Shown here one piece after another: positions 34,961-45,639 of a stretch of 64,000 bases of DNA (its first letter is position 1; each line of letters starts with the position of its first letter). The stretch spans positions 4,712,001 to 4,776,000 of the forward strand of contig OZ234497.1 in the NCBI GenBank assembly GCA_965153455.1, in the 5' to 3' direction. The stretch is from Sphagnum compactum. Taxonomy: Eukaryota > Bryophyta > Sphagnopsida > Sphagnales. The notes beneath the pieces are model-generated. The model saw only the letters and a list, made by a program, of their open reading frames with translations, ran no database searches and was not told the origin of the DNA. The translations under genes were made by a program, and so were the position numbers.

Positions 34961-37900
34961 GGTTTAGGGTTTAATGTAAAATTTACTAATTAATGTTAGA
35001 ATTTGCTTCTAGAACCTTGAAATTTCTAAAATGGTTGTTTAGAATTTGTGCTCCAAATGTTTTTAAAGTAGCAATTAAGCTCGTCAATTGGGCTATGGTA
35101 TGTAATCATCTTGTAATGGATGTAGCATGATTTTACCTAGGATCCACTATTTAAATCCATGCATTTATGATGATTATAAACTAAGATATTATCAACTTAC
35201 AAAAAGTTAAACTCGAAATAATTTTTTGGTCACAATTTTATCTCCATTTTCATGCATCCCCTACATCAAAGTGGTTGTTACATTATATGAATTTTTCTAG
35301 AAATCATCAACCCATTGAAGGCATTGGCAATGCCATGGCTAGTGTGTGTAACATTGAATATTAATTTAAAGAGTTTTTGAAAACCCAAATTTAGGTTAGA
35401 TTCTATAATCTTTCTTGATTATTTTTTTTTGTGGCTTTCTTTGAGTACCTATTGATATGCAATGGTAGGCAAGTTTTAAAACCTTTCAAAATCATTTGCC
35501 TAATCAATTGACTCAAACTTAAAACATTATCAAACCATATACCTTGCAAATTTTGCAACAACAAAATTAAGGTAATAACCTCATCAATAGCCATAATTAA
35601 TGGGTTGTAGTCCAAATGAGTTGTGAGTCAAATTTTTCAGGTACAATTGCAAAATTTCAAAATGAAAAGTGAAAATAGTGCACCATGAAACCAATATATA
35701 AATTATGTATGTTGTTACTTCTAATTTGAGGCTTTGGAATTTTGTAACAAAATATTGGCAATGAAGATTTATAATCTATACTAGATGTAAGCTCCGGTTC
35801 CTCCACATTAGGTAATGTCCCACATTAGCTCCACAATAGACACAGAACTGTCATGCTTCTTCTAACTAACAAGCAAACAAAAAAAAAGAAATTACCTATT
35901 CTCCAGTCTATTGGAGATTCTCTACCCATCAAACTGACAATATATTCAAGGTGGATTTTTTAACAAGATGATGATGAAGTGTAGTAGCAATGTTGTAAAT
36001 AAATTTTTGATTTGGTGACAACAGTATAGACAACTTTAGATAATCCTTCCAGGCACCCATCTGCAAGCACTTAGATAGGTGCTTACACATTGAACAAGCC
36101 CAAATTTTCTTTGTGCTGGAAAACCAAAGTGTGTTTTAAAAGAACATGGGAACACTCCAATAAATCATAGGGCGGAGGAGGTACGCTCTCCATGTCCCAC
36201 GATAACACTATCGTTGCAACAACAAAGAAAAACAACAACAATATAATTAACTTCCATAATGTTCTAAAAATGATAGCTGATTACAAGGAATTAATGCTTG
36301 AGTTGTTGTTTGTTCACAGAGGAAGGTTTGTTTTTAAAAGCTTTCAAAAAACCTTCAAATCTCATTTCAGGTATGATTTGGACTAAAAAATAGTTGGGTA
36401 TGAAAATGTTCAAAAGCTCTTGGAAGCCATGCCAAAATTTGTGTGGATTCAAAAACTTTGTGAAGGCTAAGTTGTTATGTAATGCTCTCGACACCTTGAG
36501 AAGTTAAACATGACTCAACCACAATACGATCACAATCAAATGAGCCAACGGTGACAAAGGACTCAAAAATTACAGTCTTTATGTGGTCATTTTCACTTTC
36601 TCATATAAAGGACTTTTCAGATGAAATCTTTTGCAATATGTTACTAAAAATACATATAATTTTTTCAATACATCACCTTTTTAGTATTAGCTTTTCATAA
36701 ATAACTAAGAATTTTTTTAAAGTGTATGGATTCTACCAAATTTTGCATTTTGAAAAATTATCTTAATTTCAAATTGTATGAAACTATGCTAATTATTTAA
36801 TGTTTTATTTTATTGTTTCATAAACTACAACTTTATTTCAGATGTCACGTACATTATACTTCATTTACATGTGGTAAAAGATTCTTGAAATTTAAAAATT
36901 CTGTTCAATACATTGTTAATTTTTAAAATTTCACAACTTTCAAATTGTGAATGTTTTTTGAATGTGGATAATCAATTAACATCATCTCAATTTTTTCTCA
37001 TCAAAATTCCTTTATAAAGAGAGTTTTTAGCTTAGTAATTTGCAAAATTGACTGCTTTCGATGAAACTGTTATTCAAGTTCAAAGGTCCTTTACTAAAAC
37101 CAAAACCCAAAATAATTTTTTTGAATTTTTGCTTTGAATTTTTCAACATTCATATTAATCATTTAACACTACATTCCATGATTAACATGGCATTAAAGTG
37201 GCACCACAAAAATATATCTAACAAATTACAATTTTTATAAAATTTTGGTGGTTACCTAACGTGTTTTCTGGCTCGTTTAATTTTGATTGCACACACCATG
37301 CAATTCTTTGTGCAGATTGAATCCACCAAAAAGTTAGACAACACTATAATTATTAGCATTAAAGTATTACTACATTAAGCATGATGATGTTGAATCCTCC
37401 AACTCTCATTGAGCACAACAATGATTCTGCTATGAATGGAACTAGTTTAAAATGCTCACCACCTAGATCATTAAATTGACACTTCAATAAAAAAATGGAG
37501 TAGATTTTCCGAGAGAAGACTTGGGCATTAGGTAGCTGGTTAAATGGCTAATAAAAATAATGTCCTTCATGCATATGATTTGTAAGTTACCTCATGTGAC
37601 CAGGCTTGTCTGTGATGATCAAAGAGTAGTACTAAGATAATTTTGGACATTAGTTGAATGTGCCCAAGTTCCATTTTCATGCATCCCAGCTCTAAGTGGT
37701 TTTTGCTTCTCAAATATCCCTGATTCATGATGTCATCATCCTACCCTAATTGAATATAGTCTAGTTGTTGCTTCAGTCTTTGGCTTGATAAACCTTTAAG
37801 GATTGACTTTTCAAAACTAAATTCATTAAATATATGAACACCAAAACAATCATTTTAATAAGAGTAAACACCAAAGTTCCCTTTTCTTCAGGCAATGGTC

Positions 37901-38330
37901 CATTGCAAATGCTTTCTAATGATCATAGAATCTGGTATTGCATAAGGTCACTTCCTAGCTACATTCGTTGTCTCCTTGCGGAATTAAGACCTCTTTCATT
38001 GTTGAACTATGCTGCCTCCAAAATGTAGCTAAAAGTTTTTGCAACATAGCAATGCATTGTATCACTGACCAATATTACCAAACAAACCATAGGCATCTTT
38101 CATCAACCCTAGCATTAGCATTTTCTTACCTCTATGTAAAATTTATTTTACAATATTTCAAAAAATGATATATTTAATTAATTAATGTGTGGATTTATTA
38201 TTACTTTTTCATTCTTATACATATAATATTTTAATGATTATTTTAAGTTAAAATTTTTAAGTAAACATTAAATATAGTTGAAAAAAAATTTCAAACTCAT
38301 AAATGGTAAGAATCATTTAATGGACCAATG
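34960..38330. other. Interior of the long-inverted-repeat element, no clear gene
   Basis: AT-rich with only short frames. A 70-codon minus-strand frame at 35,403-35,615 (DYNPLIMAIDEVITLILLLQ, then FDNVLSLSQ) faintly recalls the Copia RNase H region but is too weak to call. Confidence 0.5.
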
Positions 38331-39435
38331 CAAAAATTTTGGTATATGTAAATGAAGGTATTACAATATTTGCCACATTGATGGTACAAGGTTTACTTCA
38401 ACAAAGTTTTGAAGTGCAATTGTAATACTTTCATTTTAGTGATAATTTCATTACCTTTTACCATTAATGTGACCAATTTGATAATACCTTCATTTGTATC
38501 ATGGTTTAAGATATTGTCACAATATGGTGCAGGTATTGTATTCCTTTTAGTTTTTGGTAGGGCTATGCAATACCCCTCCGAATTTCATGGTGAATGCAAA
38601 TATCCCAAGATGATGTAGGTATTACATTTAAATTCCATAACTTTGTTCAAGTGACATTTTACCATCAATGTAAAGAATTTTGCAATACCCTCATTTATTT
38701 GAATCAATATGTTTGGTATGATATAATGAGCATGGAATAAGCATCTTTAAAAAAATTCTTTTGTTTCATGATTTATGATATTATCGCAAAATGATGTGGG
38801 TATTACTACCCTTCTAGGTTTTGTTAAGGCTATGTAATACCCTTCCAAATTCCAAAAGATACGTTATGGAGCCCAAAGGTTTTATGGGATATCCGAATAA
38901 AGGTACTGCATGTGAATTGAATAGTTTTGGGTATGAACAATACCCTTCCAATAGCCCGAACCAAAATAATTTTGCCCATGGTGTTTCTAGATTACCCCAA
39001 AGAAGGTATTATTTTCCTTATAGGTTTTGTTTCTACAATACTCTTCCAGGTTTCAATAGATATGTGATGGAGCCCAAAAGATTTTTTATATACCTTAAGG
39101 GAGGTGTTGCACATGCATTGAGTAATTCTAGGCACAAGCAATACCCCTCCAATAGCCTAGACCAAAATAATTTAATCCATAGTGTTTATAGAATATCCTC
39201 ATGAAAGTACATATTGCGTTCCTTTTTAAGTTTTGTTAGGGCTATGCAATACCCCTCTAAAATTCTTTAAATATGTTATGGAGCTCAAAGGATTTTTAAT
39301 ATACCCTAATAAGGGTATTGCATGTGCATTGAATTATTTTAGGCATAAGCAATATCCTTCCAATAGCCTGGACCAAAATAATTCAATCCATGGTGTTTAC
39401 AAAATACCTTCTTGAGGGTATCACTTTCTTTTTAG
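38330..39435 (-). repeat. Right arm of the long inverted repeat
   Basis: Reverse-strand counterpart of the left arm, slightly longer, with three to four sub-units (on the plus strand CTATGCAATACCCCTC, then TATGTTATGGAGC and AATTTTGGTCTAGGCTATTGG in reverse). It also repeats the inner unit at 38,340-38,560, so the arms have changed sub-unit number independently. Confidence 0.75.
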
Positions 39436-39879
39436 GTTTGAGCTTCTAATTTTGGGGGTCATGTGTTACAAATGTGCAAAAAATGCCCAAGTCCAAAACA
39501 ACCCCAGCCTAAAATGGGGAACATGTCATAATTTTTTGATTAAGGTTGCTTCAAAAATAAATTGCTACCTTAAATCTTGAAAACCAAAACAACACCCTAA
39601 TCAAAAGTGGGATAAACTATGGGATAAATTAATATGTGTCAATATTGGAAAAGGATGGGATCCCATTGGCCCTCTTATATTACGTTGATGCAACCTTTGC
39701 ATCATGGGCATGTTATTGCATAAATACCTTGCGATTGGCCAATGTTACATCCATAACATCAACCACAAACACCTCTTTAGTGGTGCCTCAAACCCTAAAA
39801 CAAACAACACAATACAATAAATATTGCATATGAATTCTAAAACCTAGAATTCAAGTAAAATTCAATATGGCATTGTTGG

Positions 39880-40527
39880 AAACTTACTAACCATGAATCA
39901 TTTCTTGATCATGGTATTGCATAAAGAGGTCAATCTCTTTACATCGCATTGTCTTATTTGATGTAGACTTCTAGTCGCATTCCATCCAAGCACCTCTAAG
40001 TGCCTTTGCATACCCAAATCGAGTCACTCGAATCACAAGTGCAAGCTTTTCATCGCGCTCTAGCTTGGTCTACATGTTGAAAGGGATGGCTCCACACCCC
40101 ATGTAATCATGCCAAGAGAGTCGAAGAATGTGGCTCAAAGCTAACCTCACAAGTGTGGGCTTAAGCACCTCAAGTGTGTACTGCAAATCAACATGGAGCC
40201 TATTTCATTCCAGAAATGCGTGTCTCTTAGCCTAGCAATAGCCTTTTATTCATTGCGACGAAACCAAGCCAAAAGGTTTCTCAAGACCCGCGCATTCATT
40301 GTCGCATGATCTTGAACCCTCGAGCCTTACTCTTGAATAGATGGGTATTCGAGCTTGCCTAACTCCATGGTAACATTGTGACAAACTCGCAAATGCCACA
40401 CCAAGTTGTACTTGGTCGTATAGGATGCATCGCACCCATCAACTCTGCAAACAAATTTGGGCCCATCCTTTGCCCAATGCACATTCTCTATGGCAACCAA
40501 AGGAAGGGCAACCACATTGAAAACCAA
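39880..40527 (-). pseudogene. C2H2 zinc-finger protein pseudogene
   Basis: The minus strand opens with MVFNVVALPLVAIENVHWAK and a C2H2 finger (CRVDGCDASYTTKYNLVWHL then RVCH; spacing C-x4-C-x12-H-x4-H). After a break it continues in another frame with MNARVLRNLLAWFRRNE, stop, KAIARLRDTHFWNE. Then come LHVDLQYTLEVLKPTLVRLA, LSHILRLSWHDYMGCGAIPF, stop, and LERDEKLALVIRVTRFGYAK ending around 39,880. One finger, then a basic helical segment, is spread over about 650 bp with several stops and frameshifts. I do not know the family; that the series of frames is protein-derived is fairly clear. Confidence 0.5.
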
Positions 40528-40888
40528 AAAAACAAAAACATAAAACCTAATATGAGAATTAATATCCTGGATGAAAGTTATGCCCTACACGATGAAAGTA
40601 TTACATAAATAGATATAAGATTATAACACATGATGAGGGTATTGCACAAAAAGATAAAAGAACAAAAATACAAGATGAGGGTATTGTTAAACTCAGTGTT
40701 GAAATTTGCATAAAAAGAAGCAAACCCTAAAAATAAACAATATTTTCTACAAAGCCTAAATGTATTGCCAACAAACTTAGACCAAAAAAAAATGCCCCGC
40801 CCACCTTCTCCATGGAGAAAGAAGGTGGGGCAGGCAAAGGTTTAAGGACGACAAGTAAGGAAGGTATTGCAATCACAAATTTGACAAA

Positions 40889-41735
40889 AATCATGACAAA
40901 GAACGTTGCATTCTTCATCATGGTTTTAGACCTTGCAACACACCAAAAAAACTTGGATGACGAGTTACACTTGTTATCTTGGTTTTACAAGCTGCACAAA
41001 TAGAAAAACCACCACGATAAGCGCAACACTCGTCATCGTGGTTTTAAAGCTTGCAACACAAAAAAAAACCAGGACGACAAGCTACGTTCATTGTCTTGGT
41101 CTTACAAACTGAACAATAGAAAATATAACCACCACCATGAGCACCATTTGTTGTCATGGTTTTAGAGTTTACAACACAAAAAAAGACCAGGACGACAAGT
41201 GTAGCTCATCGTCTTGGTCTTACAAGTTGAATAATAGAAAAAAACCACCATGACAAACACGGCTTGTTGTCATGGTTTCAAAGACTACAACACCAAAAAA
41301 AACTAGGACGACAGCTTGTCGTCCTAGTCTTACAGAATAAACAATAGAAAAAAAACCACCACAATGAACGTGGCTCATCATTGTGGTCTCAAAACTTGCA
41401 ACACAAAAAAACTAGGATGACAAGTGCAATGTCTTGGTCTTACAAGCTGAACAAGAGATAATCACGATGACAAGCACAGTGTTCGTCATTGTGGTTTCAG
41501 AGCTTACAACATTAAAAAAAGAACAAGGATGATGAGCTATGTTCATTGTCTTGGGTTTGAGGCTACTCTAAAATTTTAAAAACCATGACAATGAACACGG
41601 CTCATTGTCATGGTTTAAGAACGTGCAACAAAAAAAAAAAAACCAAGACGACGAACAGAGCTCATTGTCTTGGTTTCAAATGTAGCTACATTGAAAAAAC
41701 CCAGGATGACGAGCTACAACTCATCATCCTAGTTT
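40889..41735. repeat. Tandem array of about 15 short hairpins of two alternating types
   Basis: Type A hairpins are built on CCAGGACGACAAG ... TCGTCTTGG; type B on ACCACCATGACAA ... TTGTCATGGT. They alternate with a combined period of about 110-120 bp, separated by CTTACAAGCTGAACAATAG (A to B) and a GCTTGCAACACAAAAAAA-like spacer (B to A). The best one, 41,302-41,328, is a perfect 12-bp stem with a 3-nt loop (ACTAGGACGACA-GCT-TGTCGTCCTAGT). Others have 10-14 paired bases and loops of 5-10 nt. Changes in one arm are often matched in the other (GACGACA/TGTCGTC, GATGACGA/TCATCATC). The array is flanked by an A run of about 25 at 41,744-41,769. No known repeat class is recognised. Confidence 0.8.
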
Positions 41736-41769
41736 TGGAAGCAAGGAAAAAAAAAAAAAAAAAAAAAAA

Positions 41770-42640
41770 CTTACCTCCAAAGCTCCACTCCTTTTGATGT
41801 TTTGCAAGCTCCCACTACTGGAGGTGCTCCCTCTTCACGCCCCAAGCTCCACAAGTTCCACAAGTTCCTCACTTCGAACTCTAAAGGCACAAACCCTAAA
41901 CCCAACTACTCAAGTTCTCTATGGTTATCAATCTTAATTTATGCTAAACATGTTTATGACATTAAAGAGAAATACACAAAATAAAACCAAAATTTTTAAT
42001 ATTAATCAACCATTTTTACAACTATCAATGTGACAATCCTCTTTGCCACTTGGTAAAAATGACTTGTAGTTGCATAAATGACTACAAAATGATTTGTAGT
42101 TGTATATGCAACTTATACCTGCGACTAATGTTCATTTGGATCAAAATGAAGATGAAAAATACACTTATATCATTTAATGGCATCCCAAAATAGATGAAAA
42201 TGTAGTTTCTATGATTGGAAGGTGGTACATAGGCCACTAGACACACACATGGCATCTTTTCAACTTGGATACAACCATAAATTTGGGAGAGATAGTTTTT
42301 AATGTAATTTTGTCACTTTTGTCAAGATGTGATGTGTTTTATATAGCATGTATTGTAATCTAGATTGAAAAATATAATCAAGAACACTTCAACGTTTTCT
42401 TGGACTTGCACAAGTGTGTGAATGGCTAATTGTTAACTAAATGGTGAATTGATGCTACAATAAATTTGTGATTTTTTGTTTCATGGGCAAGCAATATTAG
42501 TCGAATAGGAGTTTGAAAACTTATAGGTGTGTTCACATAAGCCATGCAAGATGACTGAACAACAATTTTAAAATAGTCAAAGTTTAATGTTCAAGTGTTG
42601 CCACTTATTTGATTTCTAAATTTAATGACAATTCCTAAGC
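41770..42640. other. No recognisable feature
   Basis: AT-rich sequence with short frames only. TAGTTGCATAAATGACTAC and TTGTAGTTGTATATGCAACT near 42,060-42,110 are small imperfect palindromes resembling the GTTGCAACTA words near the CACTA terminus at 17.3 kb. Confidence 0.4.
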
Positions 42641-42646
42641 TATGAA

Positions 42647-43022
42647 TTGATAAATGCAATTAACATCATTTACCTTCAATATCGGTTACATCTTCATGCT
42701 ACGAAAATGTTTTGGGGGCACTTTGCCTTGTTAAAGGCTTACTTCCATTTTGAGAAGTTCATTGGCCCAAAGATTGACCATGTGAAGATCCATGCCTTTC
42801 TTAATGAAGGGAAACTTGATTTAAATTTTTTTTTTTTCAAAGTTACTAGCAAAGCAACCATGCCACTGCTCTAGGAACACCCACCGATGTGTTATCCTTT
42901 CACTCAATTATGGTCTAAACTAGGATCCAATAGCCTCTTACAACATCGATTTTCTAAGTATTTTGCATTTGCAAAACTTTTTATAGTTATTATTTTAGAA
43001 TATGTAAACGACATTGATAGCT
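42647..43022 (+). pseudogene. hAT-like transposase fragment
   Basis: One frame with a single internal TAG: INAINIIYLQYRLHLHATKM, FWGHFALLKAYFHFEKFIG, FKVTSKATMPLL, stop, FTQLWSKLGSNSLLQHRFSK and FAFAKLFIVIILEYVNDID. The second part aligns with the frame at 48,918 (KLWHQLATNNLFSQHLFKFM, RFVELAIVQVIGSLEDKR) and the first with 9199-9393, so three pieces of one protein family are present. The family is probably a hAT-derived transposase lacking the BED finger; the assignment to hAT is moderate, the shared family is better supported. Confidence 0.5.
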
Positions 43023-43029
43023 AGTTTTC

Positions 43030-44440
43030 CACCTTTTCATTATGAAATCCTAGTTGTAAAACCAAATAGTTACACATTTGGATTTGGTTGTGAAGATGAT
43101 TACATAAAAACAATACAATTTGGATATTTTTCCTTTTGGGGATGCCATCAAGGATTGGACAAAGAATAAAGTGAGATATGTAGTGGATTATTAAAAACAT
43201 TTCAACATACATCACAAATTTAACTTGTGACGAATTAATAATAAAAATTGTGCAAAGTTTATTCATTCATAGGTTTATACATTTTATACATGAATGTCAT
43301 GCGTTGAAAACACATTTGACATACAGATAAATGTGTTGATGAATAAAATATGAACGTATGAATAAATGAATGTCACACAAATTTTGCATTATTTACATTA
43401 TTAAATTGTGAAATGTTAAATTTGTGATGTAAACCAATAGTTTATGGTGCAAATTGTTTTATAATTTCTATTACACTAACAATTTGCATTGGCATGAAAA
43501 TGTTATAATTGTTGGTAATCAAAGCATTTCAACTTCATACCTTATGTATGCCAATTTTTGACAAGGCACAAAAACAAAAATAGAAACTAATGAGAGTTTG
43601 ATTTCCACCCCCTTTCTTTTGCCTTGTTGGAATTGTTTTTTTCTAAAAAAATTACATTGCATGATTGTAGGTTTGGTTTATATTACTATTGTAGGTTTGG
43701 TTGGTGTTTTGCAACTATTTATGCAATGTGTATTGGTAGTACATATTAATGTGAACATTTATATATGATTCTAGCTTGTGCAATATTGAACTAGGCTACA
43801 ATGAACAAAAAAGGATCAAGGTTCAAACCCCCCATCCATCGACCGTTTTGGTCTTCCTAATTATGGTGTTATGTTCTGTTATAGTATGAAATTGATGTTA
43901 TGTTCATGATGTTCGTTTTAGATTGGGTTTTTGTTGTTGAAGTTTTATTTTCAACCTCATTAGATCATTGAAATTCCAATGCAACCCAGAACTGTTCATC
44001 ACTATCCATGCAATTTCATCTACTTATCACCAAACGAACTACCATTTAAAACATGGTTTCACCAATGGACATTACCACTTGCTCTCAAAAATCACCATGC
44101 ATTTCCAACTACTTGGAATAAAGTAGCTATAATTTGCTACACTAAAATGCATCTAGTCAAGGGCACTTACCATTGGCATTTCCAACTTGCCATCATTATG
44201 ATCCAATGCACCATGGTTTTTGAAAATAAGAACACTACTCCCAACCCCTTACCCCCAAAAACATTTTTAAAAATAAAACACATTTGTCAATTTGATTTTT
44301 TGCACAACAAGCACATGGACGAGGGGCTAATAACTTGATATGAAGCACTAGAACTCCAGAACTTGGAAACATTTTTTCTCTTTGTCTTTGTGAGTTTAGT
44401 GTTCACCGCCTCTTTCTCTTTCCAAATTAGACTCCACAAT
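43030..44440. other. No recognisable gene; one 119-codon frame
   Basis: The longest frame is 43,979-44,338 (plus), with FKTWFHQWTLPLALKNHHAF and PNPLPPKTFLKIKHIC. It has no motif I recognise and no neighbouring exon, so it is unassigned and may be chance. Confidence 0.35.
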
Positions 44441-44449
44441 GGTCCTTTA

Positions 44450-45142
44450 GGTCTCTCAAGGAGCTCACGAAGTCACAAGTTCTCACCAAGTTTGATGTCT
44501 TTGTGGACTAGAGTAGTTTGGTTGACATGTACATGGCAATTGTAAGAGCATTGCTCAAATGCCAAGGATTTTGCAACAAGATGCAATGCTATCTTGAAAT
44601 GTGGTCACTTGGACCACCATGATATCGGTACATGGTGACATGTAGACATTGGCAAAAGGCACTGGAACTAATTTTGGCAAGTGATGCAGAGAATGTGCAA
44701 CCAAATCTTGTTGCAAATTTTTGTGGTTGCACTAAATGCACATGCCATCATGGCTCGGTTGAACAGTGCAAGTGTGCTCATGAACATATCATTGAAAGTG
44801 GATCATGCGATTGGGATGTCTTTCTTGGGAGTATTTTGGTCTTCATTTATGCAAAATGTGGGCGCATGGCTGATGATGTTTGGAGAGTGTTCAACAAGAT
44901 GCCATCTCAAAAAATGTGGTTAGTTGGAATGTTGTAGTGGAAGGATGTGCCATGCATGGCAGTGGTACGGAAGCTCTGAAACATTTAGAATTATGTATGA
45001 AGAATTTGTACAACCAAATGATATCACATCTTTTTGTAACTGGTTAGCTTGTAGTGAGGCAGATTTGGTGCATGAAGAGATGCTTTATTATGCTTCAATG
45101 ATCATAGCCTTTGGACTTGCATTTGGCATCGAAATCTGTTAA
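44450..45142 (+). pseudogene. PPR (PLS/DYW-type) pseudogene
   Basis: Consecutive PPR motifs are readable across two frames: NVVTWTTMISVHGD (about 44,600), then KALELI and VQPNLVANF, CKCAHEHIIESGSCDWDVFL, GSILVFIYAKCGRM, VWRVFNKMPSQ. After a frameshift near 44,930 come CHAWQWYGSSETF, EEFVQPNDIT, LACSEADLVHEEMLYYASMI and FGLAFGIE. The phrases match the standard PLS sequence (YAKCG, EDAWRVFNKMP, 'AMHGNGKEAL', 'VQPNDITF', 'ACSHAGLVDEGMRYYASM'). Stops and frameshifts rule out function. Such proteins edit or process organellar RNA. No introns are visible, in keeping with most plant PPR genes. Confidence 0.75.
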
Positions 45143-45639
45143 GATGTCAAGAGGTTCTTCTTCAATGTTTTTACCCTGACATTCCAATTGGGAGTGTGTT
45201 TGCCTATGTCTCTTAGGTTCCAGACAATAGGGCCCGCCTTTGTTGTGGTTACTCATGGAGGCGTGCTCACTCGCAGAGATCCCTGCAATTCTTCTTGTGC
45301 ATCCAACTATTCTTCTCGTATTTCTTCTTTTTTATCCAGTAATTTCTTCCTGTGCATCCAGAGCTTGGAAGCTTAGGTCTCAAATTGTGTAGGATATGTC
45401 TTTGATTTTTTGTCCTGCAAGACAGTGAAAGGTGGCAACCTTTTTCAATGCAGAGTCATTGTTGCTGTTGGTGAGGAACATCAGGATGTAAGAAGAGGAA
45501 TGCGGAGAAATTCTAAGGTCTAGTTGCACTCTCATATCTACCTTCAACTATTGTCAAGTATAATGGCTGTAAGCGGTCTAGATTGGTGTCTGATTTGCCT
45601 TCTTTGGCACTTTCTTGTCTACTCTCTCTTGGATCTTGC

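Larger units (their letters stand above)
34030..39435. mobile_element. Transposon with long, internally repetitive terminal inverted repeats
   Basis: 34,030-34,960 and 38,330-39,435 are the same sequence in opposite orientation. Shared segments include GGGTATTGCATAGCCCTACC, AAACCTAGAAAGAAAACAAT, ATTTGGGCTCCATAACATATC and ACATCATCATGGGATATTTG followed by CATTCACCATGAAA (opposite strand on the right). Each arm holds about three ~180-250-bp sub-units. Such long, sub-repeated inverted ends suit a non-autonomous Mutator-like or foldback element; no transposase is visible inside. I could not find an unambiguous outer border or target duplication. Confidence 0.65.

Noticed and set aside
35403-35615. 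Possible Copia RNase H remnant (minus strand)
   Set aside because: Resemblance rests on a few hydrophobic positions and 'FDN'; no neighbouring reverse transcriptase or integrase piece, so too weak to annotate.
40889-41735. CRISPR-like array
   Set aside because: Repeats are imperfect hairpins without unique spacers, and the context is a plant nuclear genome.
43979-44338. 119-codon plus-strand frame as a gene
   Set aside because: No recognised motif, no start context or neighbours; length is within chance for this amount of sequence.
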